DNA of 64,000 bases from an uncultured Clostridia bacterium. GTDB lineage: Bacteria > Bacillota > Clostridia > Lachnospirales > CAG-274. Below are positions 1 through 8,390 of the stretch, one piece after another. The DNA lies in contig CAJTVH010000004.1 of NCBI GenBank assembly GCA_910579745.1, forward strand, positions 42,010 through 106,009, written 5' to 3'. The first letter of the stretch is position 1; each line of letters begins with the position of its first letter. The notes below the pieces were generated by a model. It searched no databases. It worked only from the letters and a program-made list of their open reading frames with translations, and was not told where the DNA came from. The translations under genes and the position numbers were made by a program.

Positions 1-1313
1 TTCAAAAGTATGTCGAAAACCCCGCACACAACCTCGGCGAACTTTTCTCTTGACTCAATAACGCTTATATTCTGTTTGTCTTTCTTCTCAAAATTAGCGG
101 TGCTGACAACCTCGTCATAAATTATATATCTGTTTTTCCCTTTTTTCTTAGCTATATAAAGACAATTGTCGGCGTTTTCAAAAAGTTCCTCATAACCGCT
201 CCCATCCGTCGGATATTTTGCCGTACCCATAGAAACAGATAAATCAACCTCTCCCTTGACTCCTTTAAACTTTTCCGCTATTGTCATTCTTATGGCTCTA
301 AGATAACTTCTAAGCTCCATATTATCATTAAATCCGGAAAACACAATAACAAACTCATCTCCGCCAAACCTTCCGACAACGCCTCTGCCATTAACAATTT
401 CCTCTATAGTGCTTGAAACAGCCTTAATAATCTCATCACCAAAAAGATGCCCAAAATTATCATTTATTAATTTAAAATTATCAACGTCAATGACAACTAT
501 ATTAACAGAAAAATCAGGCTTTTTATTTATAAGCGTTGTAGCGTATTTTACTATACTTTCTTTACTTAAAAGGCCCGTAAGGGCGTCCCTGCCTATTTTG
601 TCGATTTCTCTCTCACTCGACTCGCTTTCCGCCGTTAAAGTTCCGATGACTAATAAAGCTTTCTCTTTAAAAGTCAAAGTCTCTCCTCTGAAGACATTAT
701 ACGAATACTCCTCATCAGCGTAAACTTTGGAATCATTTATTTCATAATAGAAATTTTGCGCTCCTGACTCAATATCTTTGCAAAGCTTCTGAAAAACGGA
801 AATATTTTTACTTTTAATATAATTATTTGAAATAAGATACTCTTTCCATTCGGAAAATTTTCCGTTATAAATCTCAACGTCTTTATTTTTATTAATCAAA
901 TAAAATTTTATTTTTTTTGTGTCAAATGAATACTCAAAATATATCTTTCCTAAAATATCTAGAAGTATCCTGTATTTATAAATTGATAAATTTCTATCCT
1001 CTATTGTGTTTATCCAATTCTCAATAGTGTAAATATCAGCGTAAATCCGTTTATCGCCGTCCTCCGAGTCATCTGTAAGTTTTATTTCCATAAATACTTG
1101 TTCATACCTGCGCTCATAATTCAACAAGCGAATAATTAAATAACGCTTTTCCCCATAACCAATAGTTTGAAAAATATCTTTAACTTTGCTTTTATCTTTT
1201 TCGTATATATTGCTCATAAGAGAATTAAAATTCTGAGCGCCTATAAATTCAAAATACTCTGGAGCGGCGCTGACCACATTCCCATACTCATCAAAAATAA
1301 CGTTGCCTATCAT
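1..1313 (-). CDS. GGDEF diguanylate cyclase, 3' end beyond window edge
   Basis: The reading frame is open from an ATG at 1313 down to base 1, so at least 437 codons are visible and the C-terminus lies outside the window. A perfect GGDEF motif, preceded by RF, falls at residues about 317-321 (bases 351-365). The domain begins near residue 265 with DALTGLLSK and DVDNFKLINDNFGH, as expected for an enzyme that makes cyclic di-GMP from two GTP. The N-terminus (MIGNVIFDEYGNVV...) resembles a PAS-type sensor module; no membrane segment is seen. The inhibitory RxxD I-site expected nine residues before GGDEF reads NGRG, so product inhibition may be missing. About 40 residues after the GGDEF domain (YDEVVSTANFEKKDK...) lead into a further region past the edge. 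Nothing nearby is co-directional except the radical SAM/TPR pair upstream. Confidence 0.9.
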   Translation of the reverse strand, partial: MIGNVIFDEYGNVVSAAPEYFEFIGAQNFNSLMSNIYEKDKSKVKDIFQTIGYGEKRYLIIRLLNYERRYEQVFMEIKLTDDSEDGDKRIYADIYTIENWINTIEDRNLSIYKYRILLDILGKIYFEYSFDTKKIKFYLINKNKDVEIYNGKFSEWKEYLISNNYIKSKNISVFQKLCKDIESGAQNFYYEINDSKVYADEEYSYNVFRGETLTFKEKALLVIGTLTAESESSEREIDKIGRDALTGLLSKESIVKYATTLINKKPDFSVNIVVIDVDNFKLINDNFGHLFGDEIIKAVSSTIEEIVNGRGVVGRFGGDEFVIVFSGFNDNMELRSYLRAIRMTIAEKFKGVKGEVDLSVSMGTAKYPTDGSGYEELFENADNCLYIAKKKGKNRYIIYDEVVSTANFEKKDKQNISVIESREKFAEVVCGVFDILL

Positions 1314-1547
1314 AATATTTTACCTCCAAACTATAGCGTTTTTTTAACTATATAACAATTGTTGAAACTACGCAAACAATAAATTCGTAAAAATATAATG
1401 TTTATAATCCGCAAAATATCCAAACCCTACCAAAACTAAATAAACACAACTCAGAAAAAAGTTTTATTGAGTTTACCCCATTTTTTTATAATTTTTCACG
1501 CATATTTTATTACTTTTATACGTTTTAAATTTTATTTTTACTGTTTT
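1314..1547. repeat. AT-rich spacer with family C palindrome
   Basis: This spacer contains a degenerate family C palindrome at about 1383-1527. Its left part (CGCAAAATATCCAAA, then AAATAAAC) matches the copies at 27771 and 36088 (the latter inverted). Its right arm carries the family signature of a TTATAATTTTTC run followed by ACGC and ends in ATACGTTTTA. No open reading frame of note is present. Confidence 0.6.
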
Positions 1548-2582
1548 TTAATTATCATTAGAATCATTTTTTATATGTCTCATAAAATCAAAAACAGCGT
1601 CAAAAACCGACTTATCTCCTGTAAGAGAAAATAAAATATCATAAAAATACTTTGCCGCCTCAATATTTCCATTTTTCTTCGCGTTTGTCCCAGCGCCCGC
1701 GGCAAGCTTTACAATATCGGGATTCACACCCATCTGAATATCAGCCCTGTCGCAAATCTCTTTCATTTCCTCAACAGACGGAGGATTTATACTGATTTCT
1801 TTTTCAGCGGAAATCTTTTCAAGCTTTTTAAAAGCGGCTTTGTTAGGTTTAAAATAATGAGACAATATGTACATATTAACCGCTAAATTATAATTTTCTT
1901 TTTCACTGTAATATTTTCCCAAATTATAATAACAAAGAGAAATCTGATTAATCTCATAACTATATTTAAGGCACTTCTTTGAAAGTTCAATAAAATTTTT
2001 ATACTGTTTCGCCATATACATAATCTGAGATAAATCAAGCATTAAATCAACGCCTATAGGATTCCAGAAAAGAGCTTTCTCATAAGCCTCGCGGGCCTTG
2101 TCATCTTTAGACAATTTAAACAGAGAAAATCCATAAAGCTTATAAATATAAGCGAAATTAAATTTTGTAGGTTTAACAAGCCTGCCTTTTTTATAAATCT
2201 CAGTGTAAATATACATTTCAAATAAATTGTTGAGACTTAAGTAGTCAAATCTTCCCTCGTCTTGTACGTCATCGCGTATGTTAGGAATAATAGTCTCTAT
2301 TATTCTCACAGCCTCAGCGTAATTTCCGTCAAAAATCTCTTTTTCGGCATTTTTTATTTTTTCTTTCACTTCCCCATTATCATCTTGTAAAACCTGCCCA
2401 AACAAGACTTTCTCCTCATCAGGCAGCATATCGTAAATCATTTTACCTGTTTCTTTATTAATCATTTCGGCAAAAGGTGATTTTCTATACTCGGCATTTT
2501 TTTGCATAATATAAATAACGTCTTTTTCGACCTCTCCTGTAAGTCCAAGTCTGATTTTATCCATAATATCCTCAAATTTCAT
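1548..2582 (-). CDS. TPR-repeat protein paired with radical SAM enzyme
   Basis: A 344-residue soluble protein with no signal peptide or membrane segment. Helical repeats of the tetratricopeptide type run through the middle: YKLYGFSLFKLSKDDKAREAYEKAL around residues 148-172 (quoted in part), then CYYNLGKYYSEKENYNLAVNMY around 218-239, and a last pair near AAKYFYDILFSL around 308. TPR repeats mediate protein-protein contacts. The ATG overlaps the stop codon of the upstream radical SAM gene by 4 bases (ATGA), so the two are translationally coupled and probably act together. I do not recognise a named family; a scaffold or substrate-recruiting role for the radical SAM enzyme is inference. Confidence 0.85.
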   Translation of the reverse strand: MKFEDIMDKIRLGLTGEVEKDVIYIMQKNAEYRKSPFAEMINKETGKMIYDMLPDEEKVLFGQVLQDDNGEVKEKIKNAEKEIFDGNYAEAVRIIETIIPNIRDDVQDEGRFDYLSLNNLFEMYIYTEIYKKGRLVKPTKFNFAYIYKLYGFSLFKLSKDDKAREAYEKALFWNPIGVDLMLDLSQIMYMAKQYKNFIELSKKCLKYSYEINQISLCYYNLGKYYSEKENYNLAVNMYILSHYFKPNKAAFKKLEKISAEKEISINPPSVEEMKEICDRADIQMGVNPDIVKLAAGAGTNAKKNGNIEAAKYFYDILFSLTGDKSVFDAVFDFMRHIKNDSNDN

Positions 2583-3469
2583 AATAAAGTATCTCTCCTT
2601 TTCCGAAATCTCTCAGCAAACCCACAGGTTCCGCAAAGCTTTTCAACCGCTCTCCTCGCGGTAAATCCATCATAAAATTTTACCGCCCTTTCAGAATTTA
2701 AAATTTCGTTAAGTGAACTTTCAAATAAATTGCCAAAACAAATATCTCCCTCATGATCAAGACAACAAGGAACAACGCTTCCGTCACAAAGCACACCAAG
2801 CTGATCTCTTAACCCATAACAAAAACGGCTGCCGCCTTTTAAATCTTTTGAAATATCCGGCCACTCAAATTTTTGAGCCATTTCCATGTATATAAATTTT
2901 TTAATCGTTAAATTTTTTCCCTCATATAATGTACTATTAATAGTATAACTAAGTCTAAATTCTTTTTCAAGTATTTTTAAAATTTCTTTATTAAGTAAAT
3001 TATCCGCTTTTATAGATTCCCCATCGGCATTCCAAAGCCTTAAAAGGCATATTTTACCACTATCGGAAGCTTCGAGGGAAAACTCAGCGATATTTTTAAT
3101 ATATTCGTTAAGGCTCATTTTTATATCATTGACCTCAAAACTGTGCAGAGAGATATTTACTCTGTGAACACTGTCATTTGAGAGTAAAATAGCCCTTTTG
3201 TCCTTTAATAGAGTTCCGTTTGTTGTAATAATAACTTTAAAGCCCAAACAACCAGCTATATGTAAAATTTTATCAATATCAGGATGTGTCAAAGGCTCGC
3301 CCAAAATATGGAGGTAAATGTATTCCCCAAACCCTCTAAGCTTCTCTCCGATAATTTTAAACTCATCACAAGACATTAATCTTGGGGCTCTTTTTGTTTT
3401 AGGACAAAAAGCACAAGCGAGATTACACATATTAGTTATCTCTATATACATTTTTTTAAATTTTCTCAT
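2579..3469 (-). CDS. radical SAM/SPASM domain protein
   Basis: The protein has the radical SAM cluster motif CNLACAFC near its N-terminus (CxxxCxxC, binding a 4Fe-4S cluster that cleaves S-adenosylmethionine), then HILGEPLTHPD and ITTNGTLL. The C-terminal part is SPASM-like and cysteine-rich: CYGLRDQLGVLCDG, then VVPCCLD, and CGTCGFAERF at the end, enough for one or two auxiliary clusters. SPASM enzymes often modify peptides or proteins, but no precursor peptide is visible beside it, so the substrate is unknown. I place the start at 3469 because AGGA lies 8 bases upstream of that ATG; the longer start at 3484 would put the ribosome-binding site inside the coding sequence. It overlaps the TPR gene by 4 bases. 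Confidence 0.88.
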   Translation of the reverse strand: MRKFKKMYIEITNMCNLACAFCPKTKRAPRLMSCDEFKIIGEKLRGFGEYIYLHILGEPLTHPDIDKILHIAGCLGFKVIITTNGTLLKDKRAILLSNDSVHRVNISLHSFEVNDIKMSLNEYIKNIAEFSLEASDSGKICLLRLWNADGESIKADNLLNKEILKILEKEFRLSYTINSTLYEGKNLTIKKFIYMEMAQKFEWPDISKDLKGGSRFCYGLRDQLGVLCDGSVVPCCLDHEGDICFGNLFESSLNEILNSERAVKFYDGFTARRAVEKLCGTCGFAERFRKRRDTLL

Positions 3470-3703
3470 AAAAAATATCCTCATTTCTTAATTACCATAT
3501 TGACAAAATAAATCTCTTCACTTATCATTATAATCAAATATGGGTTAAATTTTCAATATAAAAATATTTATTAAAAAACACAATTTCAAAACTACGACAC
3601 AATTCTTAAAAACGCTGAAATTTAAAAGTTTTTTAAATACTTTTAAATTTTTAAAACTAAAATATTAAAAAGTTTTTCGCCAAAGATACAAGGAGATATA
3701 AAA

Positions 3704-4246
3704 ATGAAATTAATGTTCGCCTCAGATATACACGGTTCCGCTTATTATTGTGATAAAATAAAAGAAATCTATAAAAAAGAAAAAAGCGATAAACTAATTC
3801 TTTTGGGAGATTTGCTTTACCATGGTCCAAGAAACGACCTTCCAAAAGAATATAAGCCAAAAAAAGTAATAGAAATTTTAAATTCAATGAAAGAAGAAAT
3901 ATTATGCGTAAGAGGAAACTGTGATTGTGAGGTAGATCAAATGGTATTGGATTTCCCAATACTTGCCGATTATATATTTTTATGCCTTGATAATAAAGGC
4001 GTGCTTATAACCCATGGACATAAATATAACAAACAGAATCTTCCTCCCCTTAAAAAGGGAGATATTTTAATTCACGGGCACACTCATATTCAAGCCTTTG
4101 AGACTTACGATGATTATATATATATAAATCCCGGCTCTGTCTCTATTCCTAAAAATGGAAATGAAAATAGTTATATGACATATAGTGGTAAAACATTTAA
4201 AATTAAAAATCTTGATATGAAAACAATAAACGAATTTTCAATTTAA
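3704..4246 (+). CDS. yfcE: YfcE-family metallophosphodiesterase
   Basis: The 180-residue protein is full length for this family (E. coli YfcE is about 184) and matches it closely along its length. Calcineurin-like motifs appear in order: SDIHG at residues 7-11, GDLLYHGPRN near 36-45, RGNCD near 70, THGH near 105 and GHTH near 126, together supplying the metal ligands of a di-metal site. NPGSVSIPKNGN near the end is also typical. YfcE enzymes hydrolyse artificial phosphodiester substrates and their natural substrate is unsettled. An AAGGAG ribosome-binding site precedes the ATG. It stands alone, ahead of the tRNA cluster. Confidence 0.93.
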   Translation: MKLMFASDIHGSAYYCDKIKEIYKKEKSDKLILLGDLLYHGPRNDLPKEYKPKKVIEILNSMKEEILCVRGNCDCEVDQMVLDFPILADYIFLCLDNKGVLITHGHKYNKQNLPPLKKGDILIHGHTHIQAFETYDDYIYINPGSVSIPKNGNENSYMTYSGKTFKIKNLDMKTINEFSI

Positions 4247-4398
4247 TCATTCTCTATAATAATTCCAGTATAAATTAAAAATTGTCACAATAACCCAAAA
4301 ATCTATTTAAAATTGTTTCTATAATTTTTACTTTTTTAGCTAAAATTTAATTGTATATCCAGCCTTTAAAAATTTTTTGTAATTTTTTCAAAAAAGTA

Positions 4399-4427
4399 TT
4401 GACATTTTTAAATTTATGCTTTATAAT
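4399..4427 (+). promoter_or_regulatory. strong promoter of the tRNA operon
   Basis: TTGACA at 4399-4404 and TATAAT at 4422-4427 are separated by exactly 17 bases, a consensus housekeeping sigma promoter. It lies about 47 bases before the first tRNA, so it probably drives all four tRNA genes. Confidence 0.85.
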
Positions 4428-4473
4428 AAATTTTGTTGTTGTGAATAACAATGATAAGTTAAGCGAATGTTTC

Positions 4474-4546
<73 letters not shown>

Positions 4547-4555
4547 TTTGCTTAT

Positions 4556-4626
4556 GCGGGTGTGGTTCAATGGTAGAACATCAGCCTTCCAAGCTGAGGA
4601 CGTGGGTTCGATTCCCATCACCCGCT
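4556..4626 (+). tRNA. tRNA-Gly (TCC), copy 1
   Basis: A 71-base cloverleaf with acceptor GCGGGTG/CACCCGC, discriminator T, and anticodon loop CTTCCAA giving TCC. The CCA end is not encoded. Another copy with the same sequence lies at 4748-4818. Confidence 0.96.
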
Positions 4627-4640
4627 TTGTGGTTTTATGT

Positions 4641-4712
4641 GCACGAGTGGCTCAGTGGTAGAGCATCGCCTTGCCAAGGCGAGGGCCGCGGGTTCGAATC
4701 CCGTCTCGTGCT
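4641..4712 (+). tRNA. tRNA-Gly (GCC)
   Basis: A 72-base cloverleaf with acceptor GCACGAG/CTCGTGC, discriminator T, and anticodon loop TTGCCAA giving GCC. The CCA end is not encoded. Together with the two TCC copies it covers the glycine codons. Confidence 0.96.
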
Positions 4713-4747
4713 TTACACACATAATAAGTAATATTTTTTAATTTTTT

Positions 4748-4818
4748 GCGGGTGTGGTTCAATGGTAGAACATCAGCCTTCCAAGCTGAGGACGTGGGTT
4801 CGATTCCCATCACCCGCT
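4748..4818 (+). tRNA. tRNA-Gly (TCC), copy 2
   Basis: Identical over 71 bases to the copy at 4556-4626 as far as I can read. It is separated from the GCC gene by a short AT-rich spacer and followed by a T run, suggesting a recent local duplication. Confidence 0.96.
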
Positions 4819-4862
4819 TTTTTTATTCTTAAAATTAAAAAACTTTAATTTTAATTAGAGCG

Positions 4863-4951
4863 AATGTCTAAAAAGTTATAAAAAATAAATCAAACAAGCT
4901 AAAGTAAAATAATAGCTTATTTGATTTATTTTTTATAACTTTTTAGACATT
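4863..4951. repeat. 39-bp near-perfect hairpin after the tRNA cluster
   Basis: The arms 4863-4901 and 4913-4951 pair over 39 bp with one mismatch around an 11-base loop, and six Ts (4950-4955) follow. It can act as a terminator for the tRNA operon, but its length and its neighbours (TATCTGAAAACTAAAATAC just after) link it to the family C palindromes elsewhere in the window. The rest of 4819-5203 is AT-rich and holds the dctP leader; I see no gene in it. Confidence 0.8.
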
Positions 4952-5203
4952 TTTTAGTTTCAAAATATCTGAAAACTAAAATACTCCCCAAATTATGAAA
5001 AATACAACTTTTTTTAACAGTTAAAATTTTAGGCAATTTTATATATAGATACAGAGTTTTTAAATACACTTTTAAAACAACTTTTTTATTTTTCTTAATC
5101 TATCCTTTTATTATCTCAAATCTACGTTTTTATTTGATATTTAGTATAAAATAAAAAAAATCTCTCATAATAAATAGCAACAAAGTTTTATGAGGAGGAT
5201 TTT

Positions 5204-6223
5204 ATGACTATTCCCAATAAAAATAAAATTAAAAAACTTTTTTTAATCATAAGCTTATTTACAACCGTCATATCTTTATCAGGATGTAATTTTTTAGCAA
5301 ACTCAAAAACAATAGTAAGAATATCACATTCTCAGTCTGAGACACACCCAGACCATTTGGGGCTTCTGGCTTTTGAGGAATACGTAGAGTCAAAATTAGG
5401 CGATAAATACGATATTCAGATTTTTCCTAACGAGATTTTAGGAGCCTCGGTAAAAGCCATAGAGCTCGTTCAAACAGGAGCGATAGATTACGCCGTGGCA
5501 AGTACTGGAAACCTTGAGACTTTCGACAACATATATCAAATCTTCAGCATACCCTACCTTTTCAAAAACGTTGAACTCTATCATAAAGTAATGGAGGATA
5601 AAAATTTCACAGACAACATATATACATCTACAGAAGAGGCGGGATTTGAAACTGTAGCGTGGCTTGACGCCGGAACAAGAAATTTTTACGCTACAACCCC
5701 TATAAAAACACCTGATGATTTGAAAGGTAAAAAAATAAGAGTACAGCAAAGCCCGACAAATGTAAAAATGATGTCCGCTTTCGGGGCGGCGGCGGCTCCC
5801 ATGAGTTTTGGAGAAGTATATACAGCTATTCAGCAGGGAGTTATCGATGGAGCTGAAAATAATGAGCTCGCTCTTACAAATAATAAACATGGAGAAGTAG
5901 CTAAATATTATACTTATAATCATCATCAAATGGTGCCTGATATGTTAATAGCTAATTTAAGATTTTTAGACAGCCTTACAGATGAAGAACGTCAAATATT
6001 TGACGATGCCGCCGCTATATGCACCAAAGTCGAAAGGGAAAATTGGGACGTACAAATAGAAGCGGCTAAGGCTCAGGCAAAAAAAATGGGGGTTGAGTTT
6101 ATAGAAACGGATATAGAACCTTTTAGAAATAAGATCATCCATCTTCACAATGAAATAATAGGTGAAAATCCAAAACTTGAACCGTTATACGAAAGAATAA
6201 ACGAAATAGAAAAGGAGATGTAA
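5204..6223 (+). CDS. TRAP transporter substrate-binding lipoprotein (DctP type)
   Basis: This is the extracytoplasmic solute receptor of a tripartite ATP-independent periplasmic (TRAP) transporter, 339 residues, normal for the family. A lysine-rich N-terminus and hydrophobic stretch end in the lipobox LSGC, so it should be lipid-anchored on the outer membrane face. DctP motifs follow: IVRISHSQSETHPDH, AVASTGNLETF, a conserved arginine in KKIRVQQSP that usually binds the substrate carboxylate, and QQGVIDGAENN. GAGGAGG precedes the ATG. It heads an operon with the two membrane subunits, and the uronate genes uxuA and uxuB just downstream suggest a hexuronate as substrate; that is inference from context. 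Confidence 0.93.
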   Translation: MTIPNKNKIKKLFLIISLFTTVISLSGCNFLANSKTIVRISHSQSETHPDHLGLLAFEEYVESKLGDKYDIQIFPNEILGASVKAIELVQTGAIDYAVASTGNLETFDNIYQIFSIPYLFKNVELYHKVMEDKNFTDNIYTSTEEAGFETVAWLDAGTRNFYATTPIKTPDDLKGKKIRVQQSPTNVKMMSAFGAAAAPMSFGEVYTAIQQGVIDGAENNELALTNNKHGEVAKYYTYNHHQMVPDMLIANLRFLDSLTDEERQIFDDAAAICTKVERENWDVQIEAAKAQAKKMGVEFIETDIEPFRNKIIHLHNEIIGENPKLEPLYERINEIEKEM

Positions 6224-6226
6224 ATA

Positions 6227-6709
6227 TTGCAAAAATTTAAATACAGTTTAAACAAGGCTCTTGAAATTATATGTATAATCATCTTCGCGTTTCTTATAAT
6301 AATAGGTTCTTATCAAATTATAACAAGATATATTTTTAACTCGCCGAGTACCATATCGGAGGAACTTCTCACATTTTCATTTACATGGCTCGCTCTTTTG
6401 GCTGCGTCTCTTGTATTCTCAAAAAGAGAACATATGAGGATGGGGTATCTCGCCGATAAATTAAAAGGAAACTCATGGCACATATTAAATATTATAGTGG
6501 AACTTTTAATACTGATATTTTCGGCGTTAATATTGATATACGGCGGTCTCTCGATAACAAAACTTACAAAAACGCAGATAACAGCGTCGCTTGGAGTACC
6601 GATGTCCTATATATATTGTATAGTCCCAATAAGCGGGGCTTTAACCGTAATATACAATTTTATAAATATATGCGAGTCCATATCGGCTATAAAATCAGGA
6701 AAAAAATAA
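6227..6709 (+). CDS. TRAP transporter small membrane subunit (DctQ type)
   Basis: The 160-residue protein has four predicted membrane segments (about residues 12-32, 48-63, 85-108 and 128-150), matching the DctQ subunit that joins the receptor to the large permease. Characteristic residues include SEELLTFSFTWLALLAASLVF (partly quoted) and the KREHMRMG turn after helix 2. It starts with TTG three bases after the dctP stop; an AAAGGAG inside the end of dctP serves as its ribosome-binding site, implying coupled translation. Confidence 0.9.
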   Translation: MQKFKYSLNKALEIICIIIFAFLIIIGSYQIITRYIFNSPSTISEELLTFSFTWLALLAASLVFSKREHMRMGYLADKLKGNSWHILNIIVELLILIFSALILIYGGLSITKLTKTQITASLGVPMSYIYCIVPISGALTVIYNFINICESISAIKSGKK

Positions 6710-6723
6710 AGGAGGGATTTTTT

Positions 6724-8025
6724 TTGGAAACAGCATTGCTTTCAGGCTTAATAATAGCGATAGTTTTAATAATACTGCTTTTAATGGGCGTGCCTATTTC
6801 CGTTTCACTGGGAATAGCCTCAATATTCGCTATTCTCCCTATAATGAATTTTGAGTCGGCGGTTTTAACGGGAGCTCAGAGAGTTTTTTCAGGAATATCC
6901 GTATTTACACTTATAGCGATTCCATTTTTCATACTCGCTGGAAATATAATGAATAAAGGAGGAATAGCGCTAAGGCTTATAAATTTCGCTAAACTTATTA
7001 CAGGAAGAATTCCCGGAGCGCTTGCTCATACAAACGCTATAGCGAATATGATGTTCGGCGCCATTTCCGGTTCTGGTGTAGCGTCAGCGTCAGCGATGGG
7101 TTCAATAATAGGGCCGATTCAGGAAAAAGAAGGTTATGACAGAGATTACTCAGCCGCCGTAAATATAGCTACAGCCCCGACTGGCCTTTTAATTCCTCCC
7201 AGTAACGTTTTGATTACTTATTCTCTTGTAAGCGGCGGAACATCAGTAGCGGCTTTGTTTATGGCTGGATATATACCCGGTTTTTTGTGGGGCTTCGCCT
7301 GTATGGTTGTGGCGTTCTTTATAGCGAAAAGAAAAGGATATAAAAATAAGGAAAGAACCTCTCTCTCTCAAGGTATAAAAATTATTCTTGAGGCGATACC
7401 AAGCCTGCTTCTTATAATAATTGTAATCGGAGGAATAATATTCGGAATTTTCACAGCTACGGAAGGTTCCGTTGTAGCCGTGGTATATAGCCTTATATTA
7501 TCATTTTGTTATAAAACAATAAAATTTAAAGATCTTTACACAGTTTTCAGAACAAGCGCCGAAACAACAGGAATAATAGTATTTCTAATAGGAGTGTCAA
7601 GTATAATGGCGTGGGTAATGGCGTTCACGGGAATCCCGACAGCCATATCAGAAACACTTTTAAGCATAAGCGAAAATCCTATAATAATTATGCTTATAAT
7701 AAATATAACTTTGCTTTTCATAGGAACATTTATGGATATAACGCCGGCGATATTAATTTTTACGCCAATATTTCTTCCCGTATGCCAGCAGTTCGGAATG
7801 GACTCCATACAGTTTGGAATAATACTTGTGTTTAACCTATGTATAGGAACAATAACCCCGCCCGTCGGAAATATTTTATTTGTAGGTGTAAAAATAGCCG
7901 GCACAAAAATAGAGAATGTTATAAAACCACTACTCTCCTATTACGGAGTAATATTTTTAATACTTCTTCTCGTAACGTATATTTCACCATTAAGTATGTG
8001 GCTTCCAAAAATAATGGGTTACTAA
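6724..8025 (+). CDS. TRAP transporter large permease (DctM type)
   Basis: A 433-residue polytopic membrane protein of the DctM family, which drives solute uptake with a sodium gradient. Family signatures include LLMGVPISVSLG near residue 20, GAISGSGVASASAMGSI, TAPTGLLIPPSN and FIGTFMDITPAILIF. The frame is open further upstream into dctQ, but AAAGGAGGG at 6708-6716 sits 7 bases before the TTG at 6724, and the resulting length is normal for DctM, so I take 6724 as the start. It lies 14 bases after dctQ and closes the transporter operon. Confidence 0.93.
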   Translation: METALLSGLIIAIVLIILLLMGVPISVSLGIASIFAILPIMNFESAVLTGAQRVFSGISVFTLIAIPFFILAGNIMNKGGIALRLINFAKLITGRIPGALAHTNAIANMMFGAISGSGVASASAMGSIIGPIQEKEGYDRDYSAAVNIATAPTGLLIPPSNVLITYSLVSGGTSVAALFMAGYIPGFLWGFACMVVAFFIAKRKGYKNKERTSLSQGIKIILEAIPSLLLIIIVIGGIIFGIFTATEGSVVAVVYSLILSFCYKTIKFKDLYTVFRTSAETTGIIVFLIGVSSIMAWVMAFTGIPTAISETLLSISENPIIIMLIINITLLFIGTFMDITPAILIFTPIFLPVCQQFGMDSIQFGIILVFNLCIGTITPPVGNILFVGVKIAGTKIENVIKPLLSYYGVIFLILLLVTYISPLSMWLPKIMGY

Positions 8026-8390
8026 AAAACTTTTTTGTTTTTTTATAAACAATACGTAACTATAGTCAATTAACTTAAAAACACTCAAGTCAAAGAACTT
8101 AAAATATTAGCCACTCCGCTTAGACATAAAGCTATACCAGCCAATTAAGCGTCCGTAAAAAATATTCTTATCCGTTTGTATAAATGGTATCACCATATAC
8201 AGCTTGATTATTTCTATAGCAATTAGCGAAATTATTAGCGGGAAACAATAAAATAATTTCTTGATATACTATGCTTTATTAAAACTCGCCCATTCATTAT
8301 TTTATTGTTTCGCTATAAGTCGCTTGACTATAATTCTAAAATACGATATAAGCCGTAACAAAAAATAATTAATGAAAGAAGGCAACATAA
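8026..8390. repeat. nested palindromic elements (family A holding family B)
   Basis: The spacer between the transporter and uxuA is almost filled by an element bounded by TATAGTCAATTAACTT at 8061 and its inverted counterpart ending at 8332. Inside its right end lies a second palindrome, 8215-8317, bounded by TATAGC ... GCTATA and sharing CAATAAAATAAT on both arms. The inner element belongs to family B and the outer to family A. No gene is seen. Confidence 0.75.

Noticed and set aside
3500-3534. TTGACA and TATAAT upstream of yfcE
   Set aside because: The spacing is 23 bases, too long for a housekeeping promoter.
6475-6723. Longer start of the DctM gene inside dctQ
   Set aside because: The extension overlaps dctQ throughout and AAAGGAGGG marks the TTG at 6724.
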